Part shown: in pieces, positions 31,372-39,577 of the stretch
How positions within the stretch are numbered: position 1 is the first letter of the stretch
Layout: every line of letters starts with the position of its first letter
Assembly (NCBI RefSeq): GCF_036961565.1
Contig: NZ_JBAMDD010000003.1
Location: forward strand, 62,001-126,000
Length of the DNA: 64,000 nucleotides
Direction of reading: 5' to 3'
DNA from: Chitinimonas sp036961565
Lineage (GTDB): Bacteria; Pseudomonadota; Gammaproteobacteria; Burkholderiales; Chitinimonadaceae
Position numbers and translations under genes: made by a program
The notes under the pieces: generated by a model
Databases searched by the model: none
What the model saw: only the letters and a program-made list of their open reading frames with translations
Told to the model about the DNA's origin: nothing

Positions 31372-33351
31372 CTACGGTAAATCGAACCCGGCTGGCGGCA
31401 AGCCAGCCAGCTGGCGTGCCCACATGGCCTCATAAGCGCGCTCCAGCGCGGCAATACTGGCCTGGCTGTCGAACAGGGGCCAGTCTGCCCTGTTGTCCGC
31501 CAGCCTGCTTCGCAATGCTGCCAATTGTGCTGGCTCGGTCGCGAGCTGGCGGGCCAGCGCCTGGTAGGCGGGCAGGGAGGTGGTGACCAGTTCCGGCAGG
31601 CCAATGGCATGCAGGCAGCTGGCGGCAACCCGGCTGGCAAAACTGTCAGCTACACAGGTCAGCAAGGGCACACCGGCCCACAGGGCATCGCTGGCCGTGG
31701 TGTGAGCATTGCAGGGTAGGGTATCCAAGGCCAGGTCTGCCAATGCCAAGCGTGCCAGGTGTTCGGCTTGGGCAAGGGGTGGAGCAAACACCAAACGGTT
31801 GGGGGCAATGCCGCGCTTGTGGGCCTCCTGCTGCAGTCTCTCGCAATTGTGGGGCGAGGTGGCCAGTAGCCATAGCACGCTGCCGGGTACTTGCTGCAGC
31901 AACTGCATCCACAAGTCGAACATCGCCGGCAACAATTTGTAGTGCTGGTTGAAGCAGCAGAAAACAAAACCGGTTTCAGGCAGGCCTACCGCTTGCCGGC
32001 TAGGGGTGGGGCTGGCGTTGGCCAGCCTTGCGTTGATCTGATAGCAGTGGGGCAGCCGGACTACGGCTTCGTTGTAGTATTGCTCGGCGCCGGGTGGGAT
32101 CACCTGCTTGTCGGCGATCAGGTAGTCGCACCAATCTGCGCCCAGCGTACCGGGATAGGCCAGGTAGTGTACCTGCACCGGCGCGGGTCGCCAGGCCATG
32201 ACCTGGCTGCGACTGTTGCGGGTCCAGCCTTTCAGGTCGATCAGGATATCGATCTCATCGTCTCGCAGGCGTTGCGCCAGCTGTTCTGCATCCAGCGCGT
32301 GTACCGAGGTGAAGCGGTCGAAGCTGTTGCCGATCTGGCTACGGACGGCGGAGTTGTCATCCAGGCCATAGTCATAGCCCCATACCTCGAAGCGCGTGCG
32401 GTCGTGTGCAGCAAACATGCCGGCAGTGAGCCAACTGGTGGCATGGGCAAAAAAATCGGCCCCCACATAGCCCAGTCTGATGCGTTTGCCCTGGGTTATG
32501 GTGCGGCTAGGCAAAGGCTGGGGCGTATAGTGGCCGGCCCATCGCTGGGATATCTGCTGCTGCGTGGCTGGGTTGCTATCCACGGCCATATGCACGAATG
32601 GCGAGATGCGTGCGGTCTTGTCATGCTGCAAGGCGGTGCTCAGACTGCCCAGTTGCTGTGACAATCCATCCCACTCCAGCAGGTGCAGCCGCATATACAG
32701 GCTGCCCGAGATGGCGTCGGCGTAGTGCAGGCGGTGCCGTGCAGCCTGGTCGTAGGCATGCATGGCCTCGGCATGGCGCCCTTGCTCCTGCAGAATGCTG
32801 CCATAGTTTTTCCAGGCGACGGCGTAGCCGGGATCCAGCTCTATGGCCAGCCTATAGTGTTGGCTGGCTGCGTTCAGGTCACCCGCCAGGTGGCGCAATG
32901 CGGCGTAATTGTTATGTGCCAGTGCCAGGTCGGGCGCCAGTGCCAAGGCATGTAGATAGGCTGCCTCGGCCGCCGCATTGTCACCACGCTCATGCGCATT
33001 GACGCCCAGGTTGTTCCAGCCCTGGGCATAGTCTGGCTGTGTTTCAACGGCACGCCGATAGGCCTTGCCAGCCTCTGCGTGCTGACGCTGGCTACGGTAG
33101 AGGTTGCCCATATCGGTCAGGTAGGCGGCAGAGGCGCCTAGGCTATGCCGTTCGACCTTTGCCAGCGCAGTTGCCAACTCCTCAGCCTTGCCCTCCAGCT
33201 CTGCCAGCTGAGCCTTGAACAGCCAGGCTTCGCGGTAGTCGGGATGCTTCTCCAGCACCATATTGCTGAAGTTCTCGGCAGCCAGTAGATCGCCGGCCTG
33301 ACGGCGCTGGTGGGCAATGGCAAGCAGGGCTTGTGGTGTCAGCTGGGTCAT
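31372..33351 (-). CDS. TPR-containing GT41 glycosyltransferase (O-GlcNAc transferase/SPINDLY-like)
   Basis: A 659-residue protein. The N-terminal 240 residues form about six tetratricopeptide repeats (for example GWNNLGVNAHERGD and AWKNYGSILQEQGRH). The rest is a GT41 catalytic region: GYVGADFFAHATSW near residue 295, DLKGWTRNSRSQ near 370, RPAPVQVHYLAYPGT near 387, and TTASDALWAGVPLLT with FASRVAASCL near 565-590, which in OGT bind the nucleotide sugar. Such proteins add sugars to Ser/Thr of proteins such as flagellin or adhesins. No acceptor gene is in the window. The start is 33351 (MTQLTPQALL); a longer frame to 33444 runs through the guaB terminator. Confidence 0.87.
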   Translation of the reverse strand: MTQLTPQALLAIAHQRRQAGDLLAAENFSNMVLEKHPDYREAWLFKAQLAELEGKAEELATALAKVERHSLGASAAYLTDMGNLYRSQRQHAEAGKAYRRAVETQPDYAQGWNNLGVNAHERGDNAAAEAAYLHALALAPDLALAHNNYAALRHLAGDLNAASQHYRLAIELDPGYAVAWKNYGSILQEQGRHAEAMHAYDQAARHRLHYADAISGSLYMRLHLLEWDGLSQQLGSLSTALQHDKTARISPFVHMAVDSNPATQQQISQRWAGHYTPQPLPSRTITQGKRIRLGYVGADFFAHATSWLTAGMFAAHDRTRFEVWGYDYGLDDNSAVRSQIGNSFDRFTSVHALDAEQLAQRLRDDEIDILIDLKGWTRNSRSQVMAWRPAPVQVHYLAYPGTLGADWCDYLIADKQVIPPGAEQYYNEAVVRLPHCYQINARLANASPTPSRQAVGLPETGFVFCCFNQHYKLLPAMFDLWMQLLQQVPGSVLWLLATSPHNCERLQQEAHKRGIAPNRLVFAPPLAQAEHLARLALADLALDTLPCNAHTTASDALWAGVPLLTCVADSFASRVAASCLHAIGLPELVTTSLPAYQALARQLATEPAQLAALRSRLADNRADWPLFDSQASIAALERAYEAMWARQLAGLPPAGFDLP

Positions 33352-33443
33352 GCAGGGGATTCTAGGGCTTCCAGGGTGTGATTTCACCTGCTGTAGTACG
33401 CTGCGTCGTTGGCGATGGCCCGGCGGCAGGGCCGCAAGCAACA

Positions 33444-33471
33444 AAAAGCCCCCGACGCATCGGGGGCTTTT
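33444..33471. terminator. Terminator of guaB
   Basis: Stem AAAAGCCCCCGA/TCGGGGGCTTTT (33444-33455 and 33460-33471) with loop CGCA. On the minus strand it ends in a T-run and lies 18 bases past the guaB stop. Confidence 0.93.
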
Positions 33472-33489
33472 GCTTGGCTGATCGAACGA

Positions 33490-34953
33490 TCAATCCACGT
33501 GGTAGTTCGGTGCTTCCTTGGTGATCTGCACATCGTGGACATGCGATTCGCGGATGCCGGCCGAGGTGATCTCGACGAATTCGGCCTTCTCGTGCACATC
33601 GTTGATGGTGGCGCAGCCCAGGTAACCCATGGAGGAGCGCAGGCCGCCAACCAGTTGGTGTATCACGGCGGTCAGCGGGCCCTTGTAGGGGACGCGGCCT
33701 TCGATGCCTTCGGGTACCAGCTTGTCGGCATTGTTGACGTTGTCCTGGAAGTAGCGATCGCTGGAGCCTTGCTGCATGGCACCGAGCGAACCCATGCCGC
33801 GGTAGCTCTTGTAGGAGCGGCCCTGGAACAGCTCGACTTCACCGGGTGCCTCTTCGGTACCGGCAAACAAGCCACCCAGCATGACCAGGTTGGCGCCCGC
33901 TGCAATCGCCTTGGAAATATCGCCGGAGAAGCGGATGCCACCGTCGGCAATCAGCGGAACGCCCGTACCCTTGAGGGCTTCGGCCACATTGGCCACGGCG
34001 CTGATTTGCGGTACGCCGACACCGGCGACAATACGGGTCGTGCAGATGGAGCCTGGGCCGATACCGACCTTGACCCCGTCGGCGCCAGCCTTGACCAGTG
34101 CCAGTGCCGCTGCAGCGGTGGCGATGTTGCCGCCGATGACCTGGACCTGCGGGAAGTTCCGCTTGACCCAGCTCACGCGGTCCAGCACGCCTTGGCTGTG
34201 ACCGTGGGCGGTATCGACCACCAGCACGTCCACACCTGCTTCGACCAGCAGGGTAATCCGCTCATCGGTGTCGCCACCCACGCCTACGGCAGCGCCGACA
34301 CGCAGCCGGCCCAGGTTGTCCTTGGAGGCATTGGGGTGTTCTTTGGTCTTGATGATGTCCTTGACCGTTACCAGGCCACGCAGCTGGAAGCTGTCGTTCA
34401 CCACCAGCACGCGCTCCAGGCGGTGGGTATGCATCAGCTCGCGGGCTTCGTCTATGCTGGCGCCTTCGCGCACGGTCACCAAACGATCCTTGGGAGTCAT
34501 GATGCTGGACACTTTGGCGTCCAGGCGTGTTTCAAAACGCAGATCGCGGTTGGTGACAATGCCGACGACCTGACCATCGGCTTCCACGACCGGCAGGCCG
34601 GAGATGCGATGTTGCCGGGTCAGCACCAGTACATCACGCACCAGCATGTCGGGGGTGATGGTAACCGGATCCTTGACCACGCCACTTTCATAGCGCTTTA
34701 CCTTGCTGACTTCCTGTGCCTGTGCCTGCGGGTTCATGTTCTTGTGCACGATGCCGATGCCGCCTTCCTGTGCCATGGCAATGGCAAGGCGGGCTTCGGT
34801 AACCGTATCCATGGCGGCCGAGACGAGCGGAAGATTGAGGCGAATATCGCGCGTGAACTGCGTCGAGAGATCGACATCGCGCGGCAGGACGTTGGAATGA
34901 GCGGGGACGAGCAGGACGTCGTCGAAGGTCAGCGCTTTTTGAATGACACGCAT
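33490..34953 (-). CDS. guaB: IMP dehydrogenase
   Basis: A 487-residue enzyme that converts IMP to XMP, the first step of GMP synthesis. It starts MRVIQKALTFDDVLLVPAHS. Two CBS domains lie at about residues 95-205. GPGSICTTRIVAGVG near residue 300 carries the catalytic cysteine, and the mobile flap and IMP-site residues follow (GGLFAGTEEAPGE, YRGMGSLGAM). guaA often follows guaB, but here a terminator closes the gene and a glycosyltransferase gene comes next, so guaB is a single transcription unit. Confidence 0.98.
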   Translation of the reverse strand: MRVIQKALTFDDVLLVPAHSNVLPRDVDLSTQFTRDIRLNLPLVSAAMDTVTEARLAIAMAQEGGIGIVHKNMNPQAQAQEVSKVKRYESGVVKDPVTITPDMLVRDVLVLTRQHRISGLPVVEADGQVVGIVTNRDLRFETRLDAKVSSIMTPKDRLVTVREGASIDEARELMHTHRLERVLVVNDSFQLRGLVTVKDIIKTKEHPNASKDNLGRLRVGAAVGVGGDTDERITLLVEAGVDVLVVDTAHGHSQGVLDRVSWVKRNFPQVQVIGGNIATAAAALALVKAGADGVKVGIGPGSICTTRIVAGVGVPQISAVANVAEALKGTGVPLIADGGIRFSGDISKAIAAGANLVMLGGLFAGTEEAPGEVELFQGRSYKSYRGMGSLGAMQQGSSDRYFQDNVNNADKLVPEGIEGRVPYKGPLTAVIHQLVGGLRSSMGYLGCATINDVHEKAEFVEITSAGIRESHVHDVQITKEAPNYHVD

Positions 34954-35149
34954 GGCTAAGTCCTTGGCGGCAAAAATCGATTATACCCTAGTTCAACCAA
35001 ACTTCCGATAGCGAGAGGGTGTTTGGTATATGCAGCTTTGCTGCAACGGTCTGTTTACGCTTTGTTGCGGCAACGCATACCGATGCGCTTGTCTTGCTCT
35101 ATGCTTCAAATAGCCGGGTTAGCCCCGTGCCTATAAGAACGAGGAGACC

Positions 35150-36325
35150 ATGTCTGATACCCGCTCTCCATTGATTGGACTCATCATGTCCGGCGGCGGT
35201 GCCCGTGCTGCATACCAGGTTGGGGTACTGCGTGCGATCGCCAAGATGTTGCCGCACAACGCGCCCAATCCTTTCCAGATCATCTCCGGCACCTCGGCCG
35301 GCGGCATCAATGCAGCGTCGCTTGCGTCGGGTAGCCATAATTTCCGCAAGGCGGTCTGCAAGCTGGAATTCGTCTGGAAGAATCTCAGCGTGGAGCATGT
35401 CTACCGCACCGATCTGCGGACCATGATAGGTAACTTCTTCCATTGGGTTGGGCCGCTGTTTACCGGCGGTTTTGGCAAGTTCAATCCCAGATCGTTTCTG
35501 GATAACGCTCCATTGAATGATCTCTTGGGCAAGCTGATTGATTTCAACGGTATCCAGACTGCCATTGAAGGTGGTCACCTGCGGGCGCTCAGTATCACGG
35601 CATCTGGCTACAACTCGGGCCAGTCTGTGTCTTTCTTCCAGGCAGCTGAAGACATCAAGGGGTGGAACCGGGTGCAAAGGGTGGGGACGCGTGCCCGCAT
35701 CGAACTTCGCCATCTGCTGGCATCTGCTGCGATTCCCTTTGTCTTTCCGGCGGTGCAGATCAATCGGGAGTGGTTTGGTGATGGATCGGTACGCCAGGTG
35801 GCGCCGATCAGCCCGGCGCTGCACCTGGGGGCGGAGAAGATATTGGTGATCGGTGTATCGCCGGCACGGGAAGAGCCGCTGGAGCGGCTGTACGCACCGG
35901 ATTACCCCACACTGGCGCAAGTGGCCGGGCATTTAATGAACAGCATTTTCATTGATGGCATGGAGGTGGACCTGGAGCGTATCGCCCGGGTCAACCGCAC
36001 CCTCAGCTTTGTACCGGAGGAGGTAAAGGGCCGCCAGGACGTGCAGCTGAGGGAGGTGGAGATGCTGATCATTTCACCCTCCAAGCCCCTTGAAACCATT
36101 GCATCGCGCCATACCGCGCGGTTTCCCTGGACCATGCGCTTTGTTCTGGGGGGGCTGGGGGCGCTCAAGCGGCAGGGCTCGGTATTGGCGTCCTATTTGC
36201 TGTTCCATCGTCGCTACGCCCGCGATCTGATTGAACTGGGCTACACCGATGCCATGCGGCGGCGCGGCGACATCATCCGCTTTCTCGGCTATGATCCAGC
36301 GGCGTTGCCGCCCACAGAGGATTGA
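35150..36325 (+). CDS. Patatin-like phospholipase family protein
   Basis: A 391-residue protein. SGGGARAAYQVGVL near residue 11 is the oxyanion region, GTSAGG near residue 46 is the GxSxG nucleophile motif, and DGSVRQVAP near residue 207 carries the dyad aspartate. All catalytic elements of bacterial patatins are present. There is no signal peptide, so it is probably cytoplasmic or peripheral on the inner membrane. Related proteins hydrolyse phospholipids or lysophospholipids; the substrate is unknown. GAGGAG precedes the start. Two lipoprotein genes follow closely, suggesting an envelope role. Confidence 0.88.
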   Translation: MSDTRSPLIGLIMSGGGARAAYQVGVLRAIAKMLPHNAPNPFQIISGTSAGGINAASLASGSHNFRKAVCKLEFVWKNLSVEHVYRTDLRTMIGNFFHWVGPLFTGGFGKFNPRSFLDNAPLNDLLGKLIDFNGIQTAIEGGHLRALSITASGYNSGQSVSFFQAAEDIKGWNRVQRVGTRARIELRHLLASAAIPFVFPAVQINREWFGDGSVRQVAPISPALHLGAEKILVIGVSPAREEPLERLYAPDYPTLAQVAGHLMNSIFIDGMEVDLERIARVNRTLSFVPEEVKGRQDVQLREVEMLIISPSKPLETIASRHTARFPWTMRFVLGGLGALKRQGSVLASYLLFHRRYARDLIELGYTDAMRRRGDIIRFLGYDPAALPPTED

Positions 36326-36347
36326 TGCCGTGCCGAGGAGAGTTGCC

Positions 36348-36956
36348 GTGTTACGCCGCCCTTTGCTGTTGAGTCTGGTCCTGCTGCTGGCTGGCTGCTC
36401 CTTGATGCAGCGTCTGCGCGAGTCCATGCCCACACGGGCGCCAACCTTTGGCTCCGAAGAAGTTGCCCAGCCAGGCAAGACGGCCAAGCCTGTGGATCCG
36501 GTTGCCAATGTGAAACTGCTTCGGGCCCCGGCAGACTGGGGTGAGCTGGCCCGTGAGGCGGCCTTGCGCATGTCGCAGCGTGCTTCACAGATCAAGGAAC
36601 TAGGCAGCCGTACCGTGTATGTGAACGAGCCTGTGTTGCCGACGCCGTTTGCCCGCGCCCTGCGGCAGTTCCTGCAGAGTGATCTGACCCAAATGGGCTT
36701 GAACGTGGCGCAGCGCAAGGAGAAGGGTGAAGTCTGGCTGGATGCGGAAGTACAATCCGTGCGCATGAGCAGCGGCCTGCAGATCGTGGTGACGACGGCC
36801 ATTAGTGACGGCAATCGCTTCCTGTTCCGGGAGACCGATGTCTATATGGTGAACCAGTCTGATGTCCGTCTCTATGATGAATCGATGCTGCCGCCCCCCC
36901 CGCAGCCACCCGCACCCCCTACGCCCACCAAGACCATGTCGGTGACAGGAGGGTGA
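36348..36956 (+). CDS. Lipoprotein of unknown function, first of a FlgO-like pair
   Basis: A 202-residue protein with a type II signal peptide (LLLSLVLLLAGC, lipid anchor on the cysteine near residue 19). The mature part resembles the FlgO layout: ALRQFLQSDLTQMGLNVAQR followed by a strand-rich end. It finishes with a Pro-rich stretch. GTG 36348 is chosen because GAGGAG lies 7 bases upstream and it places the signal peptide at the N-terminus. It begins 22 bases after the patatin gene and is followed after 2 bases by the second lipoprotein. Confidence 0.75.
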   Translation: MLRRPLLLSLVLLLAGCSLMQRLRESMPTRAPTFGSEEVAQPGKTAKPVDPVANVKLLRAPADWGELAREAALRMSQRASQIKELGSRTVYVNEPVLPTPFARALRQFLQSDLTQMGLNVAQRKEKGEVWLDAEVQSVRMSSGLQIVVTTAISDGNRFLFRETDVYMVNQSDVRLYDESMLPPPPQPPAPPTPTKTMSVTGG

Positions 36957-36958
36957 GC

Positions 36959-37480
36959 ATGCGCAGGCTGTATCCACTTATGCTGGCGCTGCTGCTGGCC
37001 GGTTGTGCCCAGTACCAGGCAGGTAGCCGCAACCCCTTGATACGTACCAGCTATGATGCGGCGGACCAGCTGGTACAACTGACCCAGCCGACGCTGCCCA
37101 AGGATGCGCCGCTGATCGTTGCCACCTTTGTGCATCTGGATCACCTGACCGAGGCGGCGACGCTGGGCCGCGTATTGTCCGAGCAGGTGGCAACGCGCTT
37201 TACGCAAATGGGTTACCCTGTGGTCGAGCTGAAGCTGCGGGGCAGTGTGTTTGTGCGTGAGGGCAAGGGTGAGCTGTTGCTATCGCGGGAGGTCAAGGAC
37301 ATCAGCCTCGCCCATAATGTACAAGCCGTGGTGGTGGGTACCTACGCCACTTCACCCGACAAGATTTTCCTCAACCTCAAGATCGTACGCCCGCAGGACA
37401 ACCGCGTGCTGTCGGCCCATAGCGTGGCTATCGATCTTAATGAAACCACCCAGGCGCTGCTGTTGTCCGAGCCATCCTGA
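36959..37480 (+). CDS. FlgO-family outer-membrane lipoprotein
   Basis: A 173-residue protein with lipobox LLLAGC near residue 18. The mature domain matches FlgO: PLIVATFVHLDHLTEAATLG, EQVATRFTQMGYPVVELKLR and AHNVQAVVVGTYA. In Vibrio, FlgO is an outer-membrane protein needed for flagellar stability, but no flagellar gene is nearby, so this may serve another envelope function. AGGAGGG lies directly before the ATG at 36959. With the previous gene it forms a tight pair. Confidence 0.8.
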   Translation: MRRLYPLMLALLLAGCAQYQAGSRNPLIRTSYDAADQLVQLTQPTLPKDAPLIVATFVHLDHLTEAATLGRVLSEQVATRFTQMGYPVVELKLRGSVFVREGKGELLLSREVKDISLAHNVQAVVVGTYATSPDKIFLNLKIVRPQDNRVLSAHSVAIDLNETTQALLLSEPS

Positions 37481-37501
37481 TACAAACTTCGCTACCCTGA
37501 T

Positions 37502-37999
37502 ATGAACTGGTTATTTACTCGACGCATGGGCTTCTTCGCCCTGGCGCTGGCTTGCGCCGGCATGATGGCCTTTGCCCTCTACCTGCAGTACTACAAGTAT
37601 CTCAATCCTTGTCCCCTGTGCATGTTCCAGCGCGTCTTCGTGGTGGGCGTAGGCGTTGTGGCCTTGCTGGCTGCGCTGCATGGCCCAGGGCAGGGGCGTT
37701 ATCGCTACTACGGTATGGCTACCGGCGTCATCGGTCTGGTCGGACTAGGCGTGGCCGTACGACATACCCTGCTGCAGTATTTTCCGCCTGCCGATCTAGG
37801 CAGCTGCGGCGCCGGGCTGATGCAGATGTTTGAAACCATGAATGTCATGGAAGTCATCATCCAGGTGATGGCCGGCGGCAGCGAATGCGCAGCCATAGAC
37901 TGGAGCCTGCTGGGCCTGTCGCTGCCCGGATGGTCGGCCTTGGGTTTTGCCGGCTTGACTGCAGTGGCATTTGCACTGGCATTCAGGCGCCAGCGCTGA
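37502..37999 (+). CDS. dsbB: Disulfide bond formation protein B
   Basis: A 165-residue inner-membrane protein with four transmembrane helices. The first redox pair is CPLC near residue 37 and the second loop pair is in SCGAGL (near 100) and SECAAIDW (near 126), as in E. coli DsbB. It reoxidises DsbA and passes electrons to ubiquinone. It starts 21 bases after the lipoprotein gene and ends before a symmetric terminator. Confidence 0.95.
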   Translation: MNWLFTRRMGFFALALACAGMMAFALYLQYYKYLNPCPLCMFQRVFVVGVGVVALLAALHGPGQGRYRYYGMATGVIGLVGLGVAVRHTLLQYFPPADLGSCGAGLMQMFETMNVMEVIIQVMAGGSECAAIDWSLLGLSLPGWSALGFAGLTAVAFALAFRRQR

Positions 38000-38027
38000 C
38001 ATAGGGCTTGCTTTGCTGGTTGCGTGC

Positions 38028-38061
38028 AACAAAACAGGGCGCCATGGCGCCCTGTTTTGTT
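38028..38061. terminator. Perfect 34-base palindromic bidirectional terminator
   Basis: AACAAAACAGGGCGCC and its exact complement meet at a central ATGG-type core without mismatch. The outer arms are A- and T-rich, so transcripts from dsbB (plus) and from the gene pair 38071-39492 (minus) both end here. Confidence 0.9.
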
Positions 38062-38070
38062 AATCCACTA

Positions 38071-38796
38071 TTAGTTGGCGACCAGATTCAGCAAGTCTGC
38101 GGTGCCTATTTGCTTCTGTAGCTTGCTGGCGGCTTCTGGGTCGTTTGCCAGAAAGTAGAAGAATTCCCGTGCCAGGCTGACGAATACATGCCAGCGTTCC
38201 TGGTGGGGGAACAGGGTCAGTACCTGGTCTACGCCGGTGCGATAGCTGTCGGTGTTCTGCGCTACGTCGCGGATGGTGAACAGCAGCAGCTTGATCAGCC
38301 GGAGGCGGGCGTTGATGTTGCTCTCTTCCATGCCGGCCTTGCGCAGCTCTTCCACGTATTTGTTCATGCTCTTGATCTGGTGCGCCTGCCGCTCCAGCTG
38401 TATCAGGGTGGCTTGCGACCAGGGGTCGGCATGCATGCGGCTGAGGGCGTCCTGCAAGGCCGTATTGTCGCCGCCCAGGCTGCTGGCGCCAGGTATGGGC
38501 GCGGCTGCCGGGGGCGCTGCGGGGCGCCAGGGTGGCGTTGCGGTGACGGCCTCGCCGTTCCAGTGCGGAAAGAACTCCCGTATCAGTTCGACAAACTGGC
38601 CGTCTTCGGGGAAGTTGCGCAAGGTCAGCTCAGCGGCCTTGCGATAGCCCGCCCCATCCTGCGGCAGGTCTCGCAAGGTGGAGAGCAAGTGGCGCAAGAA
38701 ATGGCGCGACAGCGTCATCTGCTTGTTCGCTATACCTCGCCGTTTCAGTTCTTCCAGGTATTGTTCCAGTGCTTGATCAGGCTGGGGACGGCTCAT
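38071..38796 (-). CDS. Unrecognised protein with two copies of a REFFxFW module (second of the pair)
   Basis: A 241-residue soluble protein that I cannot assign. It contains one module twice: residues 9-81 (RHFLRHLLSTLRD, YRKAAE, FPEDGQ, REFFPHW) and 143-219 (RLIKLLLFTIRD, YRTGVDQVLTLFP, AREFFYF). A Pro/Ala-rich linker (82-105) and a short segment with DPWSQ (124-128) separate them. The same module occurs twice in the neighbouring gene upstream. No signal peptide or membrane segment is seen. It starts 18 bases after the neighbour, so they form an operon. Mostly helical by residue pattern. Confidence 0.75.
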   Translation of the reverse strand: MSRPQPDQALEQYLEELKRRGIANKQMTLSRHFLRHLLSTLRDLPQDGAGYRKAAELTLRNFPEDGQFVELIREFFPHWNGEAVTATPPWRPAAPPAAAPIPGASSLGGDNTALQDALSRMHADPWSQATLIQLERQAHQIKSMNKYVEELRKAGMEESNINARLRLIKLLLFTIRDVAQNTDSYRTGVDQVLTLFPHQERWHVFVSLAREFFYFLANDPEAASKLQKQIGTADLLNLVAN

Positions 38797-38814
38797 GGTC
38801 GGCTGTGGGTTGGG

Positions 38815-39492
38815 TTAGGCAGCGTGGGCTAGCGGTTTGGGCTCGCCATGGTTGAAGCCATTCCAGAAATAGAAGAATTCCCGCGCCATCTCTATGAACA
38901 GGCGGCGGGTATCTTCCTTGGAAAACAGGGTCAGCATGGCATCCACGCCGGCTCTATAGGCGGTGGGCGTGGGTTCGGCGTGACGTATGACATACAGCAG
39001 CAAGGTCAGCAAACGCTCCCGGATATCGACCCCGGCATCATGGGTGCCCTGTTCGGCCAGCCGCACTAGGTATTCCTTGAGGCAGGGCTGTTCGTTCTGC
39101 GACCAGGCATCGGCATCGAGGCGCTCGAACATCTCCACCAGGCTCCCGCGCAAATCTACCGGCGAGTGCTCTAGTGACAGGGCATCGGCCGCATTCAAAC
39201 GGGCAATGGTCTTCAGATCGCCTATCCAGAATGGGTAGAATTCACGCGAAGTGGTGATGATTTCCACTTGCTGATCATCGGGAAACTTGGCAACGGTACT
39301 GTCGACACCCGAACGGTAGCCGGCGTCGTCGTCGGTCAGATGGGTATCAGCCTGCGACTCCAGTGCGCTCAGCAAATGGCGCAGGAAGTGCTTTCTGCGC
39401 GTGATGATGCTGGTTGCAGCCCCTTTGTTTTTCAACAAATTGAGGTAGGCGGTCAACGCAGTATCGGCGTGTTGTGCATCAAAGGGTGGCAT
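38815..39492 (-). CDS. Unrecognised protein with two copies of a REFFxFW module (first of the pair)
   Basis: A 225-residue soluble protein, paralogous to the gene that follows it. The module occurs at residues 12-91 (RRKHFLRHLLSALES, YRSGVDSTVAKFP, SREFYPFW) and 137-212 (RERLLTLLLYVIRH, YRAGVDAMLTLF, AREFFYFW). Between the copies is a segment with DAWSQ (128-132) that matches DPWSQ of the neighbour. No catalytic motif, signal peptide or membrane helix is visible. The gene is divergent from the ABC-F gene at 39578. Function unknown; I recognise no family name. Confidence 0.75.
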   Translation of the reverse strand: MPPFDAQHADTALTAYLNLLKNKGAATSIITRRKHFLRHLLSALESQADTHLTDDDAGYRSGVDSTVAKFPDDQQVEIITTSREFYPFWIGDLKTIARLNAADALSLEHSPVDLRGSLVEMFERLDADAWSQNEQPCLKEYLVRLAEQGTHDAGVDIRERLLTLLLYVIRHAEPTPTAYRAGVDAMLTLFSKEDTRRLFIEMAREFFYFWNGFNHGEPKPLAHAA

Positions 39493-39577
39493 GAGCGGGA
39501 GGCTGTAGGACCGTCAGTTCATTCTAGTCGATTTCAGGCAAAGCAGAATGCCCCTCGGCGTCTGGTAAAATTGCGGC

